The notes under the pieces: generated by a model
What the model saw: only the letters and a program-made list of their open reading frames with translations
What the model was told of the DNA's origin: nothing
Database searches by the model: none
Source: an uncultured Bacteroidales bacterium
GTDB taxonomy: Bacteria; Bacteroidota; Bacteroidia; Bacteroidales; Muribaculaceae
Assembly: GCA_900544535.1 (NCBI GenBank)
Contig: UQVH01000013.1
Location: 1 to 64,000, forward strand
DNA length: 64,000 nucleotides
Reading direction: 5' to 3'
Part shown: one piece after another, positions 8,614 to 17,131 of the stretch
Numbering within the stretch: position 1 is the first letter of the stretch
How the letters are laid out: every line of letters starts with the position of its first letter
Program-made: the position numbers and the translations under genes

Positions 8614-9921
8614 TCAGTTCTGCTGTTCCGATGATTTCCCTGCGCCGCCCCCCTGCTGCCAGCGCTGGTTCTGCAATGCCGCCGAACGCATCTCGGCCGG
8701 ATTGTCGCATGGCTGCCACAGCGGTCTGTGGCCGAGTTCGTCGGGCATGAACTGCTGTACGACGAAATTTCCCGGATAATCGTGGGCATACTTGTAGTCA
8801 CGCCCGTAACCCATCTCCTTCATCAGCGACGTCGGCGCGTTGCGCAGATGCAGGGGCACAGGCAGATCGCCTGTCTCTTCGACCAGTTTCATCGCATTGT
8901 GCAGACCGACATATGTCGAATTGCTCTTCGGGGACAGCGCCAGATAGACCGTACACTCCGCTAACGGAATCTGCCCTTCGGGAAAACCGACCTTGTGGAC
9001 GGCGTCGAACGTCGTGTTGGCAAGCAGCAGCGCGTTCGGATTGGCCAGGCTTATATCCTCGGCGGCCAGGATGAGCAGACGGCGCGCAATAAATTCCGGA
9101 TCTTCGCCTCCGCGGATCATTCTTGCGAGCCAATAGAGCGCTGCGTCCGGATCGGAGCCGCGTATGCTCTTTATGAAAGCCGAGATTATGTCATAGTGCA
9201 TCTCGCCGTTCTTGTCGTAGGCCGACGGATTTTCCTGAAGACGGTCAGTCACTATCCTGTCGTTTATCACCACCGGCTCACCCTGCGGAGTCGACTGTTC
9301 AAGCAGATCGAGAATATTGAGAAGCTTCCTCGCGTCGCCTCCCGCAAAGCGGAAAAGAGCCGTGGTCTGCTCGGTCTTCACGCCGTGCGAACGCAGCACA
9401 CTGTCTGTCTCTGTCGCACGCTCCAGCAACCGTTGCAGATCCTCCTCTTCAAGCGGCCGCAGCGTGTAGACCTGCGCGCGCGACAGCAACGGCCTGATCA
9501 CCTCGAATGACGGATTCTCCGTAGTCGCCCCGATCAGAGTGACAACGCCGCTCTCCACCGCACCTAACAGACTATCCTGCTGAGCCTTGCTGAAACGATG
9601 GATTTCATCGATGAACAATATCGGCCTTCCGCCGGTAAACATGTTCATCGCATCGGCCTTGCACCGCTCTATCACCTCTCTGACCTCTTTCACTCCGGAA
9701 CTTACAGCCGAAAGAGTATAAAAAGGGACGTTCACCGAATTGGCTATGATCTTCGCAAGCGTAGTCTTTCCCACCCCAGGAGGCCCCCAGAGGATAAACG
9801 ATGAGACTTTGGCCGACTCAATCATGCGGCGGACCACTCCTCCCTCGCCTACGAGGTGGAGCTGGCCGATATAATCGTCTAATGAGCGCGGACGCAGGCG
9901 CTCGGCAAGTGGCTGGTTCAT
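8614..9921 (-). CDS. rarA: replication-associated recombination protein A (clamp-loader-like AAA+ ATPase)
   Basis: Cytosolic ATPase of the RarA/MgsA/WRNIP1 family acting at stalled replication forks. 435 aa, usual length. N-terminal LAERLRPRSLDDYIGQ matches the family signature; Walker A GPPGVGKT is at 46-53, Walker B is FIDEIHRF, and sensor 1 is in IGATTENPSFE. The C-terminal tetramerisation region includes SAFIKSIRGSDPDAALYWLARM and the conserved FLP/GYG-type motifs (MGYGRDYKYAHDYPGNFV). Convergent with the efflux operon. Its promoter -7 box ends only about 7 nt before the ATG, so the transcript may be leaderless or nearly so. Confidence 0.96.
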   Translation of the reverse strand: MNQPLAERLRPRSLDDYIGQLHLVGEGGVVRRMIESAKVSSFILWGPPGVGKTTLAKIIANSVNVPFYTLSAVSSGVKEVREVIERCKADAMNMFTGGRPILFIDEIHRFSKAQQDSLLGAVESGVVTLIGATTENPSFEVIRPLLSRAQVYTLRPLEEEDLQRLLERATETDSVLRSHGVKTEQTTALFRFAGGDARKLLNILDLLEQSTPQGEPVVINDRIVTDRLQENPSAYDKNGEMHYDIISAFIKSIRGSDPDAALYWLARMIRGGEDPEFIARRLLILAAEDISLANPNALLLANTTFDAVHKVGFPEGQIPLAECTVYLALSPKSNSTYVGLHNAMKLVEETGDLPVPLHLRNAPTSLMKEMGYGRDYKYAHDYPGNFVVQQFMPDELGHRPLWQPCDNPAEMRSAALQNQRWQQGGGAGKSSEQQN

Positions 9922-9927
9922 GATGAT

Positions 9928-9960
9928 GCAAATTTAGTAAATAACCTCCATATATCAATA
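9928..9960 (-). promoter_or_regulatory. promoter of rarA, with little or no leader
   Basis: Minus-strand TAAATTTGC at 9936-9928, preceded at about 19 nt by a TTG-type -33 element. Only seven bases separate the box from the rarA ATG (9921-9919). The rest of the 309-bp gap up to 10230 is AT-rich with no gene or clear structure. Confidence 0.65.
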
Positions 9961-10230
9961 ACACCCTTGCACCGCCATCCGAGCCTCCGGAAGTGCTCTC
10001 CTATACCTATTATATAATGTTAAAGGTTTTAAAATTCCCTCTGAGCCTATGTGATTTAATATTTTTTCATTAATTTTACAGCGTGAGTTTGCAGCCGTCC
10101 CCCTCCGACACGCACATACCGCCGTTTCGGGTCACTCGAACTTTCACAGACAAAAAATTGTTAATTTAATATCCGCCGGACCTCCCGTCTGCCGGCTGTT
10201 TCAAAAAATTAACGTTAAAACTATAAAGCT

Positions 10231-10479
10231 ATGAGTGCTCAACGAAATTCCTCCGGAACCCCTGCGGCCATGCGCAACATCTTCGGGATCATAATGATAA
10301 TTATCTACGTGGGAGTAGGTATTCTTTTCTTCTGCGGATATTTCGACATTCTCTTCCCCACCTGGAAATGGGTGCGTTGGGTCGGTGGCGGCATGTTCAC
10401 CCTCTATGGTCTCTGGCGTGCCTACCGTCAGTTCAAGGGAATTGACCCAGGCTACGGCAACGACCGTGACGATCAGTAA
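10231..10479 (+). CDS. small two-helix membrane protein, unknown function
   Basis: 82 aa. Two hydrophobic stretches, about residues 17-37 (IFGIIMIIIYVGVGILFFCG) and 42-62, predict two inner-membrane helices; the C-terminus is short and charged (GNDRDDQ). I do not recognise a named family. It ends 18 bp before the PstS-like lipoprotein gene on the same strand, so the two are probably co-transcribed. Codon use matches the neighbours. Orientation and partner are not determinable from sequence. Confidence 0.75.
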   Translation: MSAQRNSSGTPAAMRNIFGIIMIIIYVGVGILFFCGYFDILFPTWKWVRWVGGGMFTLYGLWRAYRQFKGIDPGYGNDRDDQ

Positions 10480-10497
10480 AAAACGTTCGACAACCAT

Positions 10498-11472
10498 ATG
10501 TTAGGATCAACAAAATGTATAGCCGCACTCGCGGCGCTGGGCCTTCTTGCCACCCTAAGCGGATGTGGCAAGAAAGCCTCCATGCAGCCTGACCCCATGG
10601 CCAAGGTCGCATGTGACGAATCTTTTGAAAACATCATCGAGCAGGAGATCAACGTTTACGAATACATATATCCCAAAGAGGATGTGCTCGCCTATTATCT
10701 CCCCGAAAATGCCTGCATCGACTCCATCATGGCCATGCAGGGTGTCAAGTGCGCCGTCACAACCCGTCCGCTAACCGAGCAGGAGGTCAGCTTCCTGCGC
10801 AGCCACAAGAAAGTCGTCAACCAGAAGAAGATCGCTGTCGACGCCCTTGCGATCATCGTCAACCCTGAAAACCCCGTCGAGATTCTTTCAAAAAAGGAGA
10901 TCGCCGAGATCCTCTCCGGCGAGGTTTCCCGCTGGGATCAGGTCGAGCCATGCAAGCTCGGCGAGATTGACGTCATCTTCGACCATCAGGGATCGTCGAC
11001 CGTCAAATTCATGCGCGACTCCATCATGGGAGGCAAACCATTCGGTCAGAATGTATCGGCTGTCAAGACCAATCCTGACGTATTCAAGGCCGTGGCTGAA
11101 AACAAAAACGCCATGGGCGTCATCGGTGTCAGCTGGGTATCGAGCGACATGAGAGGGCGCGAGCAGTCTGTCGAAGAACTTGCCCAGGCCGTCGAGAAGA
11201 GCGACACCACGCAGCTCGATTTCAACGCCGACGTCAAAGTTCTCAAAATCCGCGGCAACGATGTCGTGCAGGCCTACAAGCCCTATCAGGCCTACATTTT
11301 CGACGGCTCATATCCTCTCTACCGCTCCGTCTACATGATCAGCACCGCACCCGGAGGCACTATCACACACCGCTTCTTCAGCTTCGTCACAGGCTTCCAG
11401 GGTCAGAAACTCATACAGATGACCGGCATACTCCCCGCCACCGTGCGTCCGCGCATGGTCGCTCTCGAATAG
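10498..11472 (+). CDS. PstS-like substrate-binding lipoprotein
   Basis: 324 aa with a lipobox at Cys23 (LATLSGC), so a periplasmic or outer-membrane-anchored lipoprotein. The body resembles the PstS-like phosphate-binding fold: AVTTRPLTEQEV, VDALAIIVNPENPVEILSKKEIAEILSGEVSRW, and an FDHQGSSTVKFM loop in the position that binds phosphate in PstS. No pstCAB genes follow; next is a TPR protein. A role as a phosphate-sensing or scavenging protein is inference. Related Bacteroidales genes, from memory, often sit near TonB/ExbBD genes, which are not seen here. Confidence 0.8.
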   Translation: MLGSTKCIAALAALGLLATLSGCGKKASMQPDPMAKVACDESFENIIEQEINVYEYIYPKEDVLAYYLPENACIDSIMAMQGVKCAVTTRPLTEQEVSFLRSHKKVVNQKKIAVDALAIIVNPENPVEILSKKEIAEILSGEVSRWDQVEPCKLGEIDVIFDHQGSSTVKFMRDSIMGGKPFGQNVSAVKTNPDVFKAVAENKNAMGVIGVSWVSSDMRGREQSVEELAQAVEKSDTTQLDFNADVKVLKIRGNDVVQAYKPYQAYIFDGSYPLYRSVYMISTAPGGTITHRFFSFVTGFQGQKLIQMTGILPATVRPRMVALE

Positions 11473-11673
11473 CTCGTCTGAAAAACGGAATGAAAGTCAC
11501 TAATTTTCTTGTAAATGGGAAATAAACCGCCGGCTTTTCCGTTAGTCTAACAATAGACAGACACACAAAAACCGCAGACTGATTTCCGACCGGATTCCGG
11601 ATGGATCTCCGGCACCCCCTCCCTGACGAAATCCAATCAAAAAAAATCAAAAATTATATCATAGTAAACCAAA

Positions 11674-13299
11674 ATGAAATTCCGTACAATCTTTTCCCTC
11701 GTTCTTGGAGGGTTTGCCCTTGCGGCCTCAGCCCAGGGTGGCTATCAGGATGGTGTTGACTACTACAACGCCGACCGCTTCGAGAAGGCAAAGACAATCC
11801 TTGAGAAAACTCTCAACGACCCATCGACTGACAAAGCCGTATCTTACTTCTATCTCGGATCTCTCGACCTGCGCGAAGGCAACGCCGCCGCAGCATCCGA
11901 AAACTTCAACAAAGGTGTGCAGGCCAACCCCGCCTATGGCTACAACTATGTAGGTCTCGGCGAAATCGCCCTCAAGAACGGCAACAAATCCGAAGCTTCC
12001 GATCTCTTCAAGAAAGCTCTTGAAAACAACAAGAAAGACGCCGCTCTCATGGCTGCCATTGCCCGCGCCTACTTCAATGTCGATCCCACCGCCTATGCCA
12101 AGGACATCGACAAGCAGATCGCCAACGCCATGAAGGTGTCCAAAAACAAGGAACCGCAGATCTATGTGCTCCAGGGCGACATGCTCAAGACCACTGACGT
12201 CGGCGCCGCCGCCGGACGCTACGAACAGGCCATGATCTACGACGAGGAAGCCGGCAACATCAACCCCGAAGCATATGTGAAGTACGCCAACCTCTACAAC
12301 AAGGCCAACCCCGACTTCGCTATCGCCAAGCTCGTCGAGCTCAACGAAAAGCTCCCCACCTCGGCTCTTGCCCAAAGCGAGCTTGCAGAGAAATACTACG
12401 ACGGCAACCAGTTCACCAAAGCCGCTGAACAGTATGGCAAATATATCAAGAACCCCAACCACTTCCAGGGTGACGAGCAGCGCTACTCAGGCCTCCTCTA
12501 CTTCGGCAAGAAATATCAGGAGTCTCTCGACGTGGCCAATCAGGTGCTTGCCAAAGACCCCGACAACGAGTACATGCAGCGCATGGTGATGCTCAACAAG
12601 GCAGCCCTCAAGGACTTCGCCGGTGCTGACGAAGCAGCCAAGAAGCTCTTCGCTCATCCGGGTGCCAAATTCACAGCCACCGACTACACCACCTACGGTG
12701 AGATCCTCGCCGAGCTCAAACGCCCCGAAGAGGCAGTCGCTGCCTACACCAAGGCTTATGAACTCAACCCCGAAAAGAACAAGCAGATCCTCGTGGACCT
12801 CTCTTCAATGTTCACTGAACTCGAAGATTACCAGAAGGCCGCCGAGTACATGCAGAAATATGTCGATGCCGGCGATGCCTCGCTCAACGACTACTTCATT
12901 CTTTCGAACCGCTACAAGAACCTCGGCGTTTCGCTTCCCGAAGGCTCGCCCGAACGTATCGCAGCCGCCAACAACGGTATCAAATACGTCGACATGGCCA
13001 TCGAGTCTGCCGCCAACAAAGGCCCGCTTTACCGCAACAAGGCTACTCTCATGATGGTGCGTGACGGTTCCGAGATCACTCCCGAACTCGTCGAGACATA
13101 TCAGCAGATGCTCGCCGCCTACGACGAAGATCCCGCCAACAAGGAGAAATACCGCGACGCCTACAAGAGCGCCTACAACAACCTCGCCAATTACTATCTG
13201 AAAGCCGGCGACAAGGAACAGGCCCGCGCATACTTCGAGAAATTCCTCGAAATCGACCCTGAAAACGAAGCTCTCCGCGACTATCTCAAGAAAATGTAA
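11674..13299 (+). CDS. periplasmic tetratricopeptide-repeat protein
   Basis: 541 aa with a signal peptide (MKFRTIFSLVLGGFALAASA, cleavage near AQG). The rest is a solenoid of TPR units, seen in repeats such as GYNYVGLGEIALKNGNKSEA, YGEILAELKRPEEAVAAYTK and YYLKAGDKEQARAYFEKFLE. No enzymatic domain is present. TPR solenoids mediate protein-protein contacts; here probably at the inner face of the outer membrane or in the periplasm. It follows the PstS-like gene after a 201-bp gap in which no clear promoter was seen, and is followed by a hairpin at 13329-13366. Confidence 0.85.
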   Translation: MKFRTIFSLVLGGFALAASAQGGYQDGVDYYNADRFEKAKTILEKTLNDPSTDKAVSYFYLGSLDLREGNAAAASENFNKGVQANPAYGYNYVGLGEIALKNGNKSEASDLFKKALENNKKDAALMAAIARAYFNVDPTAYAKDIDKQIANAMKVSKNKEPQIYVLQGDMLKTTDVGAAAGRYEQAMIYDEEAGNINPEAYVKYANLYNKANPDFAIAKLVELNEKLPTSALAQSELAEKYYDGNQFTKAAEQYGKYIKNPNHFQGDEQRYSGLLYFGKKYQESLDVANQVLAKDPDNEYMQRMVMLNKAALKDFAGADEAAKKLFAHPGAKFTATDYTTYGEILAELKRPEEAVAAYTKAYELNPEKNKQILVDLSSMFTELEDYQKAAEYMQKYVDAGDASLNDYFILSNRYKNLGVSLPEGSPERIAAANNGIKYVDMAIESAANKGPLYRNKATLMMVRDGSEITPELVETYQQMLAAYDEDPANKEKYRDAYKSAYNNLANYYLKAGDKEQARAYFEKFLEIDPENEALRDYLKKM

Positions 13300-13328
13300 T
13301 ACGGCTCTGACCGTCTGAACCATAACAG

Positions 13329-13366
13329 GGGCGTATAATGTACAATCTGCCGTGCATTATGCGCCC
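13329..13366 (+). terminator. hairpin after the TPR gene, probable terminator
   Basis: 14-bp stem (13329-13342 with 13353-13366, two G:U pairs) and 10-nt loop, 30 bp after the TPR gene stop. Only a weak T-rich tail follows (TTGCCTTAT), so attenuation ahead of the esterase gene is also possible. Confidence 0.5.
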
Positions 13367-13390
13367 TTGCCTTATCAAAACCTGCAAAAA

Positions 13391-14227
13391 ATGAATAAGA
13401 TTCTATCCCTCTTGTGTATCATGACCTTCCTCACTCCCTTCATGTCCGCACAAGACACTGAAACACTGTATATCAACGGTTCCGAAGGGCGTCTCTATGC
13501 CGAACTTCAGAAACCAGCCTCTGAATCAGGCAGGATCCCTCTGGTGATACTCTGCCACGGTTTCACGGGCAACTGCGACAACCCGCTATTCCGAGACGTG
13601 GCCGACAACCTTGACGATCATGGCATAGCCACGCTGCGCTTTGACTTCAACGGTCATGGAAAAAGCTACGGCGAGTTTCAGAACATGACGGTCCTGAATG
13701 AGATTCAGGATCTGAAAAACGTCATCGGATGGGCCAGAAAGCAGCCGTGGGTCGGAAGCATCTCTCTCCTCGGTCATTCGCAGGGTGGCGTGGTTGCCGG
13801 AATGACGGCCGGAGAACTCGGCGATTCCGTCATCAAGAATTTAGTCCTCATGGCCCCCGCCGCAGTGCTGCGCGACGATGCCATACGCGGCAACACACAG
13901 GGCGCTCTCTACGATCCCTGGAACATACAGGGCGACTATGTCCAATTGCCCTGGGGCGGCTACAAGCTCGGAAAAAACTATATCCTGACAGCTCTCACGC
14001 TGCCAATCTACGAAACTTCATGGAGATACGGCGGTCCGGTTCTCCTGATCCACGGCACCCACGACCGGATAGTGCCTTACACATATTCCGAACGCTATGT
14101 CGGAGGCTATCGCGATGCCACTCTCAATCTCATCCCCGACGAGGACCATACCTTTTCGCTGAACACCGCTAACGCGGCTCTCTATGCTTCCGACTGGCTG
14201 AAAGCCAAGCTGAAAGCCGAAAAATAA
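13391..14227 (+). CDS. secreted alpha/beta hydrolase, feruloyl (cinnamoyl) esterase-like
   Basis: 278 aa from ATG 13391, which gives a signal peptide (MNKILSLLCIMTFLTPFMSA); the longer GTG frame from 13352 lacks this. Catalytic triad: Ser130 in GHSQGG, Asp225 in HGTHDRIVP, His253 in DEDHTFS. The oxyanion segment is CHGFTGNCDN, and FDFNGHGKSYGEFQNMTVLNEI closely follows the Lactobacillus LJ0536/Butyrivibrio Est1E cinnamoyl esterases as I remember them, including MAPAAVLRDDAIRGNTQG in the lid region. It would release hydroxycinnamic acids from dietary plant cell-wall polysaccharides. Export to the periplasm is expected. Substrate preference is inferred from similarity only. Confidence 0.8.
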   Translation: MNKILSLLCIMTFLTPFMSAQDTETLYINGSEGRLYAELQKPASESGRIPLVILCHGFTGNCDNPLFRDVADNLDDHGIATLRFDFNGHGKSYGEFQNMTVLNEIQDLKNVIGWARKQPWVGSISLLGHSQGGVVAGMTAGELGDSVIKNLVLMAPAAVLRDDAIRGNTQGALYDPWNIQGDYVQLPWGGYKLGKNYILTALTLPIYETSWRYGGPVLLIHGTHDRIVPYTYSERYVGGYRDATLNLIPDEDHTFSLNTANAALYASDWLKAKLKAEK

Positions 14228-14278
14228 AAAAATTTCGCACGCTCCGCATTATCGCACTAAATCGGGCTTCCCGTGCCT

Positions 14279-14287
14279 TATCTTTGC
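14279..14287 (+). promoter_or_regulatory. -7 box upstream of the 170-aa unknown gene
   Basis: TATCTTTGC, an exact TAnnTTTG box, 32 bp before the ATG at 14320. No clear -33 TTTG at the right spacing. Confidence 0.5.
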
Positions 14288-14319
14288 AGTATTGCAACAC
14301 CCTCTAAACACAATACGCT

Positions 14320-14832
14320 ATGAAAAAACATGCCGACAATGCGAAGAAAGACACCCGGAAGTCCCAGCTCCCCGTATCAAAAAATTTCTACTCCTGTGTC
14401 ACAGGCCGTGTCTGCGAATCGCTCGGCCTCATCGGGCGCCCGGACGCCGTGGATGCGACAATGGATTGTATAGACCGCTACATGGCCGACGGCACCATAC
14501 CGTCGACAGACACAGACACCGCTGTTTTGCTGACATTCAGTCTGCTGCGCGCTGAAATCGACAAGGCCATCCTGCGCTCGCGCCGAGCCCGTCAGCGCGC
14601 AGCCGACAGTAAGGCGGCCACCGACAGACAATTCAGCGAACTCGCCGCCATTTTGGCCGCATCTTCCGCCACAGCCGACATGGACGCTGCCACTGATGAG
14701 GAAGAGGCCGGAGAGGCTGCCCCCTTCGTGCCCCGCAACCGCCGCGAACGCCGACTCTACGAGCAGGAACTGCGCCGGATCGCCCGACATCAGTCCCGGA
14801 AAAAGGGATTTGCATATTCGGGTGATTTTTAG
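14320..14832 (+). CDS. unknown helical protein
   Basis: 170 aa, no signal peptide or membrane segment. Predicted mostly helical; an Ala/Arg-rich central stretch (RSRRARQRAADSKAATDRQ), an acidic patch (ATDEEEAGEAA) and a strongly basic C-terminal part (RNRRERRLYEQELRRIARHQSRKKG) are visible. No family recognised. It has its own promoter box upstream, and the promoter of the following acyl-CoA ligase overlaps its last codons. Base composition fits the neighbours. Nucleic-acid binding by the basic tail is only a guess. Confidence 0.7.
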   Translation: MKKHADNAKKDTRKSQLPVSKNFYSCVTGRVCESLGLIGRPDAVDATMDCIDRYMADGTIPSTDTDTAVLLTFSLLRAEIDKAILRSRRARQRAADSKAATDRQFSELAAILAASSATADMDAATDEEEAGEAAPFVPRNRRERRLYEQELRRIARHQSRKKGFAYSGDF

Positions 14833-14840
14833 TTACTTTG
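14809..14840 (+). promoter_or_regulatory. promoter of the acyl-CoA ligase operon
   Basis: TTTG (14809-14812), exactly 20 nt, then TTACTTTG (14833-14840; one mismatch to TAnnTTTG). Gives a leader of about 130 nt before the ATG at 14981. The -33 box lies inside the end of the preceding gene. Confidence 0.6.
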
Positions 14841-14980
14841 TGAATAGATTGCTCCAATCTTAGCCAAAAGCACCGGCAAAGAGCCTCACGAGGGAAAACA
14901 ATGGATTGTATGTCAACGTTATATGAATAGCGTGACTCATACATGAGTTCCCCTACACTCCATTCACAGCAGATTTATTT

Positions 14981-16648
14981 ATGAACAACGATAATCTTTT
15001 GCAGATATACGCCTCCGGATTCCGCAAAAACTGGGAACTTCCGGCGCTCTCCGAATTCGGCTCGGATCAGACAATGACCTACGCCGATCTCGCGCGACGC
15101 ATTGCCGCCCTGCACCTGCTTTTTGAGGAAGCGGGCATCAGACGGGGCGACAAGATAGCAGTCATGGGCAAAAATTCTTTCACCTGGGTGGTGGTCTACA
15201 TGGCCACTCTCACCTATGGGGCTGTCGTCGTTCCGGTGCTGCATGATTTCAATGTTCAGGACGCCCAGCACATCATCAACCATTCCGAGAGCGTCATGCT
15301 CTTCATCAATGAAAGCATCTTCGACTCGATGGAGTTTGAAAAAATTCCGTCCGTGAAAGCCGTCCTCTCTCTCGATCGCCGCGCCGTCCTCGCCGAGCAT
15401 CCGGCCACAAACCATGTCGCCGAGAAATTCCTCGCGCGTCTGCCTCTGAAAATGCGCCGACGCTATCCCCAGGGATTCACCACAGCCGACGTCGACTATC
15501 CTGAAATCGACGAAAGCGCCCTTGCCGAAATCAACTATACCTCCGGCACCACCGGTTTTTCCAAAGGCGTCATGCTCTCACTGGGCAATCTCGGCGGCAA
15601 CGTCCGCTTCGGCATCCGCTCGCGCCTGCACTACCGCGGTTCGCGCGCGCTCTCCTTCCTTCCCCTGGCCCATGCCTACGGATGCGCTTTCGACATGCTC
15701 ACCCCGCTTGCCGTCGGCACCCACATCACCATCCTCGGCAAACTCCCCACCCCCAAACTCCTGCTCAAGGCCTTTGCCGAGGTGAGGCCCAATCTTATAA
15801 TCTGTGTCCCACTCATCCTCGAAAAGATCTACCGCAACAAGCTGCGTCCGATCATCGAGAAGCCCTCGGTGCGCAACGCGCTCAGACTTCCGGGGCTTAA
15901 GACTCTCGTCTGCCGCAAGATCCGCAACAGTCTTGTCGAGGCCCTCGGCGGAGAGTTTGAGGAAGTGATCGTCGGAGGCGCTCCGCTCAACCGCGAGGTC
16001 GAGGAATTTCTCCACAAGATCAAATTTCCCTTCACCGTCGGCTACGGCATGACCGAATGCGGCCCCCTGATCAGCTACACCCCCTGGCGCCAGTTCATCG
16101 TCTCCTCCTCCGGCCGCACTCTCCCGACAATGGAGAGCAAGATCGCCGGAAGCAAAAACGAAGCAACACAGCCGGGAGAGATCTGTGTCCGCGGCGAAAA
16201 CGTCATGATGGGCTACTTCAAGAACCCCGAAGCCACCGAGGCCGTGCTCGACGCCGAAGGGTGGCTCCATACCGGCGACATGGGCACCATAGCCGACCGC
16301 GGCACCATCTTCATCCGCGGACGCTACAAGACCATGATCCTCGGCGCCAACGGCCAGAACATCTACCCTGAGGAGATCGAGGCCAAGCTCAACAACATGC
16401 CCTACGTATCGGAAAGCCTTGTCGTCGAGCGCGGCAAGCATCTTGTCGCTCTCGTCTACCCCGACTACGAGGCCATGGACCGCGACGGCATACACAACGA
16501 GAAACTGCCCGAACTCATGGAGCAGGTGCGCGCCGACCTCAACCGCATCGTGGCTCCCTACGAGCGCATCGACCGTATCCAGCTCATCGCCAACGAATTT
16601 GAAAAGACCCCGAAACGATCAATCAAACGTTATCTCTACAACGCATAA
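14981..16648 (+). CDS. AMP-forming acyl-CoA synthetase (long-chain fatty acid ligase-like)
   Basis: Cytosolic or membrane-associated ligase activating a carboxylic acid with ATP and CoA. 555 aa. The adenylate-forming P-loop motif is NYTSGTTGFSKG from residue 185; VGYGMTECGPLISY is the A5-type motif, HTGDMG the A7-type motif and FIRGRYKTMILGANGQNIYPEEIE the A8-type motif; the C-terminal lysine motif is EKTPKRSIKR. The long-chain fatty-acid CoA ligase group is the best fit. 23 bp upstream of a hotdog thioesterase on the same strand, so activation and hydrolysis of acyl-CoA are encoded together. Substrate not determinable. Confidence 0.9.
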   Translation: MNNDNLLQIYASGFRKNWELPALSEFGSDQTMTYADLARRIAALHLLFEEAGIRRGDKIAVMGKNSFTWVVVYMATLTYGAVVVPVLHDFNVQDAQHIINHSESVMLFINESIFDSMEFEKIPSVKAVLSLDRRAVLAEHPATNHVAEKFLARLPLKMRRRYPQGFTTADVDYPEIDESALAEINYTSGTTGFSKGVMLSLGNLGGNVRFGIRSRLHYRGSRALSFLPLAHAYGCAFDMLTPLAVGTHITILGKLPTPKLLLKAFAEVRPNLIICVPLILEKIYRNKLRPIIEKPSVRNALRLPGLKTLVCRKIRNSLVEALGGEFEEVIVGGAPLNREVEEFLHKIKFPFTVGYGMTECGPLISYTPWRQFIVSSSGRTLPTMESKIAGSKNEATQPGEICVRGENVMMGYFKNPEATEAVLDAEGWLHTGDMGTIADRGTIFIRGRYKTMILGANGQNIYPEEIEAKLNNMPYVSESLVVERGKHLVALVYPDYEAMDRDGIHNEKLPELMEQVRADLNRIVAPYERIDRIQLIANEFEKTPKRSIKRYLYNA

Positions 16649-16671
16649 CAGCCTTGTGCGAACTGTGAACC

Positions 16672-17067
16672 ATGAATTATGAACTGACCATAAAAGTGCG
16701 CGACTACGAGGTTGACTCGCAGGGCATCGTCAACAACGCCAACTATCTGCACTACCTCGAAATCACGCGCCACGACTTCTGTGAACATGCAGGCACTTCT
16801 TTTCGCGACATGCAGCAGCGGGGACTCGACCCCGTGGTGCGCAAGATCGAGATCGAATACCTCTCGTCGCTCACCCTGGGCGAGACGATGGTTTCGCGTC
16901 TGAGCATGTCGCGCAGCGGAGCCCGCTTCATCTTCAATCAGGACATCTACAATGCCGCTACCGGAGCCCACGTGGTCCGGGCCGTCGTCACAGTCGTCTG
17001 CCTCGAAAACGGACGTCTCTCGCGCGGCGATCTCCTCGCCGAAGCTTTCCGCGACTGGCTTGACTGA
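16672..17067 (+). CDS. 4-hydroxybenzoyl-CoA thioesterase family (YbgC-like) acyl-CoA thioesterase
   Basis: 131 aa, the normal size for a single hotdog domain. The family motif is RDYEVDSQGIVNNANYLHYLE at about residues 10-30, with Asp15 in the position of the catalytic aspartate. Hydrolyses acyl-CoA thioesters in the cytosol. It follows the acyl-CoA ligase by 23 bp and precedes dprA by 64 bp on the same strand. The combination suggests acyl-chain turnover, but the in vivo substrate cannot be told. Confidence 0.88.
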   Translation: MNYELTIKVRDYEVDSQGIVNNANYLHYLEITRHDFCEHAGTSFRDMQQRGLDPVVRKIEIEYLSSLTLGETMVSRLSMSRSGARFIFNQDIYNAATGAHVVRAVVTVVCLENGRLSRGDLLAEAFRDWLD

Positions 17068-17131
17068 CCGCGCTTCACCTGCGGAGGACACCGCATCTCT
17101 CCCCTCAACCCTACAATCACACTTCCTGACA

